From contig CALYLW010000493.1 of NCBI GenBank assembly GCA_944989445.1, positions 135,761-199,760 of the forward strand: a stretch of 64,000 nt of DNA. The letters run 5' to 3'. This document shows positions 51,501 to 60,268 of the stretch, piece by piece (within the stretch, counting starts at the first letter, position 1; each line of letters begins with the position of its first letter). The notes below the pieces were generated by a model, which searched no databases, was not told where the DNA came from, and saw nothing but the letters and a program-made list of their open reading frames with translations. The stretch is from Ampullaceana balthica (Eukaryota; Mollusca; Gastropoda; Lymnaeidae). The position numbers and the translations under genes were made by a program.

Positions 51501-54500
51501 CAGCCTGTCTAAAACATCTTTGTTTGAATTATATTTATATTTTTCCTTAATATGACTTATAAAATAAATATTCTTTATTTTTAAAGCATATGATGGCTGC
51601 TTCAACAAAAGTATCCACCTAAAAACTGCATATCAGCTACCATCTAGTCAATCAGCTACTAAAAGGCATGTGTTGAAAGGCACTGCACTATTTATATAAT
51701 GTATTTAGTGATCATGGGTTCACCGATAAAAGGCCCCGGACAAAACGGCCCCGACAAATGGGCTCCGACATAATGGCCTCGATAAAACGGCCCTGGACTA
51801 ATAAATGGACTAATAGTAAAATGTACAATCAAATATTGTATTCTTATTTTTACTCACCTATTCAGTGTCAGGCTTAGCTCACAAGAAACAATAATAATGA
51901 CATCACAAGAGTGAATTTAATAGCCTTTAAGCGAAATCGTACGAATCACGGTTGTTTTTTTAAAAGAAACAATATAATAACATCACTAGAAACTATTTAA
52001 AATACATTGTATTACCACTTCTTTTAAGGGTGAAAAAGTTGACAAAAGCTTAAAATGCAAAAAATTTTAAGTTTTTTTTTAAAAAGTTAACAATTTGTCT
52101 GGGGCCGTTTTGACCGGGGCCATTATGTCCGGGGCCATTTTGACGGGTCACCGTGATCATGTACAGTAAGATAATTGGATGTTAGCTTGGTTGTATTAAT
52201 GTAGAATATAAATATAGTCAAACTGAATATGTGAAGACTTAAGTCCCCACAAACAAACAAGGGGAAAAAATAGATTAAGGGTAATTAGTTAACTATTTAG
52301 AATTTATTTTTCTTCAAAACTGAAATATCTAAAACATCCCCCCACTTTGACTTCTAAACATTTTTGTAAAAGTAAATGTTTTAAGAAATTGGACTTTCAA
52401 AACCGTATAGGTGGGAATTAGCAATAGGAATAACATTTAAGTTTTCTCAAAAGGACAAGTATAAAATTAACAAAGCCACTAAGAATAAAGTTTGGGAAAT
52501 GCTAGCTTAAAATCTTTACTACAGATAAACTGACCTCTAGCTTTTAGCTCAGAGAGTAAGCTCCCAGATCCTTCATGACCAAGAAGATGACCTAAGTAAT
52601 GTCCTGGCTAAGTTATCAAAGAGATATTAGAATAAACACTTTTTTTAATGAACATATGAATCATTTATACAATATTTATTTAATATTTGTAAATATCATA
52701 AAGTACAATTAATTGGTGAGTTAGGTTTCACCTAGAACAAATTAGGAAAATGAGTATTCAATTCTATTGGTATCATGACATTGATTAAGTTTCTTTATAT
52801 TTTGTTAATGAGACATATTAAATTCCTGTTAATATAAATATGACTGTTCGTAAAGGATTAATTAATTTATGCACAATCATTATGAAAGCAAATATACATC
52901 TGGTTACCTGGAACTGAAGTAGTTTCAAGAATAACTTATGAAAATGTTTTCAAGTGGAGCATGATTTCTGATATGTTGTGACCTTTAAATTGTTAGAACT
53001 TACCTCTCAAACCATAATGTTAGTTGAATAATTTAAACTACCTCTCATAATTTTACTTCAACTAATGGTAAAAACACCTTTTCTTTTCTGAAATGTTTAA
53101 TAATGATGCCCGTAGATTGAATCATGGGTAATAAGTAAAATGTAAAAAAATCTTTTTTTAAAAAGGACACGCTTTTATTTACATATAGAAATTGCACTAA
53201 ATATGTATAATACAAAAAAAAACATTTTCCCCTAACTGAAAATTGAACCTCGTACCCCCATGTCGGCAATCGATAACGCTTATATTTCGGCCAGCAAGAC
53301 TTGATGTTGATAGTACTTTTTAAAGTTATAATAATTGTATCCCTCTAGGGCGAATTGAGGCATGGTTCATTGACGCAAGTGATAACATTTTATATAGACA
53401 AAAACTAAAAACTAAAAGTGCAATAATTTCAATACGGTACATTCGATCGATCTGAAATTTTGATACAATGCATTGTCATCCAAGATCTATCTGTGGTAAA
53501 ATTTTTAGGACCATCAGAAGTGGTATAATTTTACGTTTCAAGTTTTGAAGGAAGGATGGATGGAAGGGTGGATGGATACAACATACAAACATTGTGACTT
53601 AAATAAAAGCGTGTAAAAAAACAAGGAAAAAGTATCATGTTAATAAACAAATTGAATGACTAGCCTTACATTTGCTTTATAAAACTCTGTGACATCAGGA
53701 GTTGGCCACACAACAGACATTTCTCTGATGTCTTTCACAGGAACAGCATAAATTAAAGTCTGTTTTTAAAAAAAAATATTTAGTTAATAGTGATGAAATA
53801 TTTCACAATTTTAAGATTTTAATTATGGTTTCCATTAAAAGATAGCGTATTAAACTTCTGAAGACAAACAAGCTAATAGGCCTTTTCAGTAGTCATGTGT
53901 TCTGATTTTACTGGATCTCCATGGGATGCAGTGAATTTGCAATATTGCAAATTTTCATTGGGTCTTCAAGCCAAACTGATTGGACTCTGAAACAATTTAG
54001 CTAAATAGTTTTTTAACAAAGATCTTCACATAAGGTCAAAGATATTTCCCTGGATGTGAAAATGTCTCCAGTAATTAATGAATTAATGAAAATCATCCAG
54101 GATCCCAGAGAGTAACCCTTGTTTTTATTCCATCTCCCCCAGTAGCAGGTTAGTGAACCATCTCACCCGACAAACTTTAAATGATTTTTTAGATTACAGA
54201 GATAATTGTTGACATATAAAGATTCATGTAAAGCTAAGTATGATTTTCAATCAGTTTTCCCACATTGAATTAAAACAACGAAATTAATTTTTTCACACTT
54301 TGCTAAAAAATCATATCTCATTAACTGAACTCCGATCTACTCTCTCTATGTCACAAATTATATGACCAAGTGATATCAGTTAATTAAAAAATGATTTGAT
54401 CTCTACTTTTTCTTATCACTAAATTTTTTTTTAATGCATTCAGAATCCATTTTTAAACACTTAAAAAATAAAAAGATAGCTCAAAATAATTTCAACTTAT

Positions 54501-57500
54501 TAAAAATATTCGACCAAAAAAATTGTAATAGATAAATTTAAATAAGAATATTTTTCAATTATCTAAGAAGAATTTTATATTATCTAATAGTTCAAATATG
54601 AAGCATTATTGAAAACTTAGAGGCCATTTAATTTGTGGACATATTTTTTTTAATGCTATGTGGCCATCGTCCCTTGAGGACGGACGGATGCCATACCATA
54701 CCATGTGGCCAAATGATCCAATGATTAATACAAAAAATGTCTTTTAATCTCTTTAATAAGTTAACTTAAAAATGTTTCATTTACCTTCAGCTCCTTTTCT
54801 GTATATGGTGGTTCTTCCCATTTTGGAATCTTAACATTTTTGTTGACAACATTTTCAAAAAGTGGGACAACCATATTTTGAAGCTCATCTAATGACTCTT
54901 TGCCTAGAATGCACAGGCCCATAACATTTGATGAGTAATATTCAGTGTGAAACTTAAGAAGTTCATCTCGTATATTAATGCCTTTGGATTTGGGAATAGT
55001 CTCTAATGTTTCTTTGTTACCTGTGAAAAAGAGCAATGATGGATTATTTTAATTCAAGGAAAGAATTGCTGATCAAGCATTTGAATTCTATGTTTTTAAT
55101 TTTTATTGACAAAAATAAAAAATTCTGTATATTCCATCTACATAATCTAAATAATGTTTAATATTTAGGACTTAAACATAATGCTTTTTAAAATGGACTG
55201 TTCTCCATGAAAATGTAATTTTACAAAGATGCAATTATAACTTACCAGTACCAAATTTGCTAAAGTCATGATCAGATCTGGCTAATGATTTATCTAATTG
55301 AAAGAGTCTCCAAGGGTCACTCTGCAAATTACGGCTATTTTCACTGTCCACAGCATTAACTTCTCGTCCAGTTGCAGATGATGTAAAAAGCGGGTGACAG
55401 AAAAATTGTGAAAACCTTAAAAATAATATTTTAAATCGTTAATATTATAAAACCAGTAAAAATTCTTATAAATACTTAAAATTACTTGCATCAGTTAAAA
55501 TCTGCTGTAGCAATTTTTGAACATGATGTGTTTAGATTTTTCCCGGATGCATTAACCAATGTTTAAATATTATGTTAAAATTGTTAAAAATTACACAACT
55601 CCATTAAATATTTTGTTGTTAAATACCTGTCTAGAGCTCCTGTTAAATGATCAGGTGAAATATCAAAATAATAGTTTGTATGCTCAAGAGATGTAAAAGC
55701 ATTTGACATTCCTCCATGTTCACTAAGAAACTAAAAAACAATAGCATTATTAAAACAATAAAACCACTAAAAGTACTAAACTAGAAGTAAACACTTTTCA
55801 TTGCCAGTCATGAATATCGATTATTTATGGTAATTTTGTATATCTATTGCTGAGCAAATCACATGGGCCTTGAAATCTGCATACAAATGCATTAGCAGTT
55901 ATGATAAAAACTGATTTAAGTAAAAGTATCATATTTTTGTGTTATTTGTAATGCATTTTCTTGGTAACTTAATTATTATGAACAGTTATTTTTTGGGGGC
56001 CCAAAAGTATAAAACCATAAACTATAGAGTGGTTTAATTTTAATATAAACTATTCAAATAATTAAATTTTTATAAAATTCAATATTCATGTTTTTTACCT
56101 TATTATATTCATTTTCTTCTGGATACTGAAAGTCAATAATAAATTTGGAGTAATTATTTTGTAAGATTTAACAAAAAAATTAAATATAAAAAAATAATAA
56201 TAATTTTAGACAAGATGCTAGTTTGTGATTATCACTGAGATTTGATATTCATGTCTGAGTATTACATTGTGATAGGGCTGATCAAAAATAACAATATCCC
56301 TAGCAACCAGCAGAAGTCAAAATTGTAATTATAAGTAAGCTCACCCCTGTAAAGTACCAGAGGTATCAGATTTTGACTGAAATTCTTTCTTTAAATCCTT
56401 TGCCCATAAATTGCAGTTTTTCATTTCTAATCATTGTTCTCCCATGATTTTATTAATATGGTAATGAAGAAAAGTTACAAAATTAACTAATTTACTTAAA
56501 TGGCCCCTGATTATAATGTATTTAATTATACATAAATATTTATAGAATCTATATATCTATTACATATATAATATATTGACCAACAGACAGAATCTATTGA
56601 AAATTATGCAAATGCTATTCTTCAATACAGTGTATTTGGTAAAGAATGTTAGTTTACCTTTTCAGTACCCAAAAAAAGCATGTGTTCACAAAAATGTGCC
56701 AATCCTGGTAAATCCTTTGGATCTTTTAAATGACCTGCAGAAATTTGATTGCTTAGTAGTCATTGTAGTTGTAGATAATTACTAAATTGTAATTTTTATG
56801 AATGAATGGTAAACTATAAACTATAACCAGTCACTGTAAACAACTGTAAATATTTAATATTCTCTAATGTTATTGATTATTTATTGTCTCCTTTGCAACA
56901 CACGTTTTTACATATCAAGGTGTAGACTTAAAATTACAATTTATTTATTACCTTGGCAAGAATTATGAGTCTCTCTTGCCAACAAACTATTGATATAATT
57001 TACTAAAACTCAAATGTGGAGACATAGCACTAAGCCTGTTTGCTATCTGCTGCTGATTCCTTTGTTGCAAGTTATGATAGTAGCTTTATATTTTCAATAA
57101 AGAGCTGGCAGGATTAAAATGAAAAGGGTTAACATCCCTACTAGTTAGGAAATAAGTGATGTTTCTATTCACACAGAATATTTTGTACAGCCTCTGTTCT
57201 ACTCTTTAAAAAAAGAATTTTAATTTTAAATTCTGTAACCACGTTACTTTGTTTTTTGTCCTAAAAAATTGAGCTTTTTGTATAATGCATGAAGAAAAAT
57301 TTTAAGAAGTCATCAAGAAATTAAAATGATCTTAGGAAGGTAGTGGGTCATAATTAAGATATCTGAATTTCAGATAATTGCTACTACTGGATGTTTTGAG
57401 TTCAACTCTGCCAGACAGTATGGATTTAATGGCAAAAGTATTCTTAACAATGGATGATCACAATTATAGTGATTCTCTAGATATATGTATACATACAACA

Positions 57501-60268
57501 ATATGATCAATTATTGTGCAAAATAGAATTCCGAGAAATTAGAATTAATTGTGCTTCCTTTAAATGTGCAATACTTGAAATTATGCTTTGTACATATCAC
57601 ATGGGAATTTCATGCATACCTGCCACAAATGTTTGGTGGTTGACTTCTTTTATTATTTTATATGCTTCTTTTTTTACATTGGAAGTAACTTTGAAATCAC
57701 TTGGCATGATTAACATTTCAAATTTAATTGAATTGAAAAAAGCATATAGTGTAACAAGTATTTTAATTTTATCAAATACAGTAGAGCCCACTTAACTCGA
57801 GCTGGGTTAACTCGTCAGCTCTAGTAAGTCGACGTTTTTATTGGAACCGCCAAATTCTCTCTTTGTCTTTGCATTTTCTCATTGGTTAATTCGATTATTT
57901 TAAGTCGCTGAACTCTAATACCTCGAGCAAAAAAGAGGGCCAAATTTGCAACTTATCCTTGGTTATCTCGATCCCCATGACCAATCGCCAGCTTTTGAAA
58001 ATGTTAGATGTGATTTTTTATAACCAAGGGCGCTAGGTCTGCTGGTGACGTCACAGCCCACTTGTGTTCAGCTCTCAGCGCTGTGTTGCTTCTGGTACTA
58101 TGCCAATCGCCAGCTTTTGAAAATGTTAGTTATCGATTTTTTATAACCAAGGCCACGCATGTATTACGTAATTGCTCCAATAGCAAAGATGCACGCAGAA
58201 TCGCATGTCTAAAACATTTTGTTTCGTATGGAATAACAAAATGTATGTGTGCAGACTTGTTGTCATTGGCAACCATTCATCCTTCAACCTCATTTTGACT
58301 CTATTACTACTGATTTGTTCTCATTGTTTCATTCATAAGAAGTGGCCGTGTGCAAAAGCCATTTAACTATTGGTTAGAATTAATTAAAATGTGTCAAAGT
58401 TGAGGGTTCAAAAGTTCAAAAGGAGTTCCTAATTTATTTTTGTACAATTTTATAGAGAAGAGTTCGCTTTGTCATGAGTCATATATAGGTCATGATAGAC
58501 CAGTTTTGCTCAATTATTTTCTGTCACGCCCCAATAGGAAGAAGAAAACATTTCACGCCCCCCGCGCGACAGTAAATAGTATTATTTGTCTATAAAATTG
58601 TTATAAGTACACCATTTAGCGCCCCCCCTTTAGGGAGCTTCACGCCCACCCTGGGGGCGCGCCACACTATTTGAGAAACACTGTGATAGACAAACAAATA
58701 ACAGCAACGCCTTTGTGTAAAAAAAAACTCCAAAACCATGTGCATGTACATTCTCATTTATTAACGCTAGTGATGGGACGATATCAAAATCATAGGGTGC
58801 TTACTGTAAACAAGGCTCCCCAGATTTTAAAATATATAATAAAGCAGACTACAGACAGTTTACCAACCCCACTCTCAATCTCCCACACCATATCGCTCAA
58901 TCTGGGCATCAACGCAATACGATGTCGCGCGTGGCGTGGCGGGCAGGAGTAGATGAATTCGTTATAGTTATGTACTAGGGAAAAAAAACTGCGCTAACGC
59001 AATAAAGGGTTATATTTAAACTTAAACGGTCCTTAAAAACGAACGGTCTTAACAACCTTAGGAAAGAGTGAAGAAATGGGTGCCGATATTCCGATACGAT
59101 TACGACTAATCGTCCCATCACTAATTAACGCACATCATGTATATAAAGAAATTTTAAGCGCATGTTAATATTTTGCCGCCATATTGGTTTTCGTTTAACT
59201 CGATGATCGGTTATATTCGGCGCCATTTTTCATAACCCGAGGCCATCGACTTAAGCGGGTCCCACTGTAATTGTAAATATTATTTATTTCATAGAAAGAA
59301 ATTAATACATTGTCTAATATCTAAATACCTATATGAATATCCATTGCTGCTGACGATTTATCTGTTTCAGGGTCTGATATGAGAAGAATTTTCATGCCAT
59401 TTTTTAATTCAAGACCCCTATAGTGCCTACTGTCTGAGGCAGACTTAGAGATGTGACAGTCATCATACGTCTTTGCAATACTTGCCATGACTGCTGTACT
59501 GTTAAATAGAAAAAAATATATTTTCACCTTACATTAATTACAAATAATTATATAGGAACTTGTTTTAACACAATGTTAAAAACATTTTTTTTAAACTGAT
59601 ATCTAAACATTTATGCAAATGATATATTCTGATTTCCATAATTAATTTATGCAATTTTTATTTAAATGGAATAAACTTGTCGAGAAGAATTTCATTGATA
59701 TATATTTAATGGTTGATATCTAAGAAGGTCCTAACAAATCTTAAATGATATTCATATGAAAAAGTAAAAAAAATTTCAATTAGGTGTGTCTATAACTTAT
59801 GGGTTATTTCAAGGTCATATATTTAATTAAGTATTTAAAGGCAACATTAGAAACAACAAAAAAATGACATTGTCCATTTAAACTCTTAATTAATGCTAAC
59901 TGTCATTAAAATGAAAGTAAATAAGCAATATGATTAGGGGTAACAAAGTTTGTATTATTCAACTGATAGATCAACCATTTGTTGTTGTTTTTTCAGTACT
60001 CATGAATGATATAATTTTAATTCTTTTAAAATAATGCAATTTCTAAAATGCTTTCACTCAATTATTTTTTTTAAACAGATAAAAATATGAGATTCTTCTC
60101 AAGAAACTCATTTTACAAAATTTGTTCTCCATCAGTCTTTTTTTTCTCCAACATTGGAGTTTTAACTTACCTAAGATATGGCAGATTCACCTTTGTCTTT
60201 ATTGATTTTTTCACAATAAAACTGAAGCTGGTTACTGTTTGGCGGAAATATAAAACTCGTGAAAGCAT
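29424..60268 (-). CDS. IDE: Insulin-degrading enzyme (M16A zinc metalloprotease), complete, 29 exons
   Basis: Degrades insulin, amyloid-beta and other small peptides inside a closed chamber. Exons in order: 60171-60268, 59329-59498, 56658-56734, 56099-56125, 55627-55730, 55246-55415, 54785-55020, 53670-53759, 52535-52607, 50542-50634, 49826-49917, 47722-47802, 47042-47145, 46688-46790, 44502-44597, 44259-44285, 43723-43805, 43071-43215, 42571-42681, 41420-41540, 41079-41170, 38605-38716, 36650-36768, 35697-35745, 33617-33741, 33040-33187, 32320-32381, 30664-30822, 29424-29525. They sum to 3,069 nt, giving 1,022 residues (human 1,019) with consistent phases. The inverted zinc motif is HFCEH at 103-107 with catalytic E106; the third ligand is E184 in [20 protein letters not shown], of the C-terminal substrate-binding half, is intact. 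The protein ends in SKL, a canonical peroxisomal signal. Residues 1-36 look like a mitochondrial presequence before Met37. A possible acceptor just before the first ATG means a 5' exon may exist upstream. Confidence 0.97.
29613..30237. mobile_element. Possible TIR element downstream of IDE
   Basis: The left end CAGGGTTGCGGATATTAACT and right end (reverse complement TAGGGCTGTTAACGATTAAT) are loosely inverted, each followed by taactattaat-type sequence. Target duplication is unclear. It lies in the last IDE intron and contains the dispersed repeat at 29850-29985. Confidence 0.35.
31425..31637 (-). mobile_element. tRNA-derived SINE
   Basis: On the minus strand the head reads GGCCGGGTTGGTCTAGTGGTAGCACGC (A-box TGGTCTAGTGG), followed at the right spacing by the B-box GGGTTCTATTC. 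The body contains a short palindrome around gtccgtcatggac, and the 3' tail is GGTTATTATTACTATT. The Pol III boxes look intact. It lies in IDE intron 27. Confidence 0.8.
33235..33445 (+). mobile_element. Helitron-like 3' end
   Basis: Runs from gtgcgcaccaaaaattactgc to ...tttttgacgggtgatacgCTAG followed by T. CTAG before T is the standard Helitron 3' terminus. It matches the interrupted inverted copy at 12584-13441. The 5' TC end was not found. A LINE tail (33483-33545) follows. Confidence 0.5.
33845..34600 (+). mobile_element. CR1/jockey-like LINE, RT C-terminal part
   Basis: An open frame of 226 codons (33907-34587) reads [60 protein letters not shown] and [11 protein letters not shown], the RT thumb and downstream region of jockey/CR1 elements. 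It extends upstream in frame to about 33845 ([12 protein letters not shown]). The open frame points to a recent insertion. It lies in IDE intron 24, on the strand opposite to the gene. Confidence 0.85.
36181..36253 (+). tRNA. tRNA-Val(UAC)-like sequence, probably a pseudogene or SINE head
   Basis: A-box TAGTGTAGTGG and B-box GGTTCAAGCCC are at normal spacing. The D arm and anticodon loop (CTTACAC, anticodon TAC) match animal tRNA-Val, and the T stem pairs perfectly. The anticodon stem has a C/T mismatch. The acceptor pairs only as TGATG/CATCA with two extra bases before the D arm. These faults argue against a working tRNA. It lies about 290 bp before a Helitron-like 3' end. Confidence 0.55.
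36480..36539 (+). mobile_element. Helitron 3' terminus
   Basis: The hairpin ctgcggtgtatgctacgccg is followed by CTAG at 36536-36539 and then T. It matches the 3' end of the complete copy at 61913-62357. The start was not located; the element may include the tRNA-like sequence upstream. Confidence 0.6.
39247..39861 (-). mobile_element. 5'-truncated LINE (RTE/CR1-like), second copy
   Basis: On the minus strand reads [23 protein letters not shown] sequence, then [18 protein letters not shown] and [12 protein letters not shown], ending in CGTCCCTTGAGGACGGACGGATGCCAT. It has frameshifts. It starts at almost the same base of the element as the copy at 600. It lies in IDE intron 21. Confidence 0.8.
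40236..40632 (+). repeat. Degenerate minisatellite with alternating ~31- and ~26-bp units
   Basis: Each unit begins gcaact(a/t)gt and ends in tatt or tt. Longer units end in catgctatt and alternate with 26-bp units containing taatta. This gives a ~57-bp dimeric period for about four rounds before it fades. It lies in IDE intron 21, beside the LINE copy. Confidence 0.7.
45177..46360 (+). mobile_element. Pogo-like non-autonomous element, copy 2
   Basis: Flanked by TA on both sides; begins CAGTAGAACCCACTTAAC and ends GTTAAGTCGACGGCC-type sequence in inverted form (..gggttctactg). It carries several subterminal GGTTAA(C/T)TCG motifs. At 1,184 bp it has no transposase. It lies in IDE intron 14. 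Confidence 0.8.
48079..49574 (-). mobile_element. Pogo-like non-autonomous element, copy 3 (inverted)
   Basis: TA-flanked; the left end CAGTCGAAACCGCTTAAGTC and right end AGTGGGTTCGACTG are inverted. It is colinear with copies 1 and 4 in reverse. The (TA)n tract at 48452-48516 is expanded relative to copy 1. It is 1,496 bp with no frame and lies in IDE intron 11. Confidence 0.8.
50179..50363. mobile_element. hAT-type MITE with exact 8-bp target duplication
   Basis: TIRs are CAGTGCTTCTCAAA and TTTGAGAAGCACTG, flanked on both sides by CCCTAAAG (50171-50178 and 50364-50371). Its interior is related to 22049-22338. It lies in IDE intron 10. Confidence 0.9.
51717..52152. mobile_element. Non-autonomous MULE-like element with 9-bp target duplication
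   Basis: The left end is GGTTCACCGATAAAAGGCC and the right end, reversed, is GGTGACCCGTCAAAATGGCC. Both continue into tandem GGCCCCG(G)ACA(A/T)AA units. GTGATCATG flanks both sides exactly (51708-51716 and 52153-52161). The core is AT-rich and non-coding. A 9-bp duplication is characteristic of Mutator-like elements. It lies in IDE intron 9. Confidence 0.8.
53060..53290 (-). repeat. Possible tRNA-like SINE head
   Basis: On the minus strand gctggccgaaatataagcg resembles a degenerate A-box and cgaggttcaattttc a B-box, at about tRNA spacing. The match is weak and no tail was defined. Confidence 0.25.
53380..53620 (-). repeat. Dispersed repeat, copy B (inverted relative to 2880-3125)
   Basis: Reverse complement of copy A from the GATCGATCG segment through cacagatagatcttggatg. 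It is followed by a purine-rich ggaaggatggatgg stretch absent from copy A. It lies in IDE intron 8. Confidence 0.55.
54655..54705 (+). mobile_element. Bare LINE 3' tail
   Basis: ggccatcgtcccttgaggacggacggatgccat matches the 3' end of the LINE copies at 600 and 39247, and is followed by three CCATA-type units. It is an extremely 5'-truncated insertion in IDE intron 7. Confidence 0.65.
57779..59267 (+). mobile_element. Pogo-like non-autonomous element, copy 4, carrying a nested hAT MITE
   Basis: TA-flanked; the left end is CAGTAGAGCCCACTTAACTC and the right end ..GACTTAAGCGGGTCCCACTG. It is colinear with copy 2 over its first ~350 bp and with copy 1 over its last ~250 bp. A 183-bp hAT MITE (58501-58683) is inserted in it. 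It lies in IDE intron 2. Confidence 0.8.
58501..58683. mobile_element. hAT-type MITE nested in pogo-like copy 4
   Basis: Ends are CAGTTTTGCTCAATTA and ATTTGAGAAACACTG, imperfectly inverted. TGATAGAC flanks both sides exactly (58493-58500 and 58684-58691). The interior has gcgccccc/ggggcgcg tracts typical of this hAT group. Confidence 0.85.
60171..60268 (-). CDS. IDE: IDE exon 1, putative mitochondrial presequence
   Basis: Encodes 32 residues beginning [15 protein letters not shown]: Arg/Lys, Ser/Thr and hydrophobics without acidic residues, typical of mitochondrial targeting. It ends in a good donor (AG|GTAAGT) and joins exon 2 in frame as ...[13 protein letters not shown]. The ATG has C at -3 and C at +4, a weak context. 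Met37 in exon 2 has G at -3 and G at +4. The exon is called from splice phase and composition, so it is less certain than the conserved exons. Confidence 0.75.
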
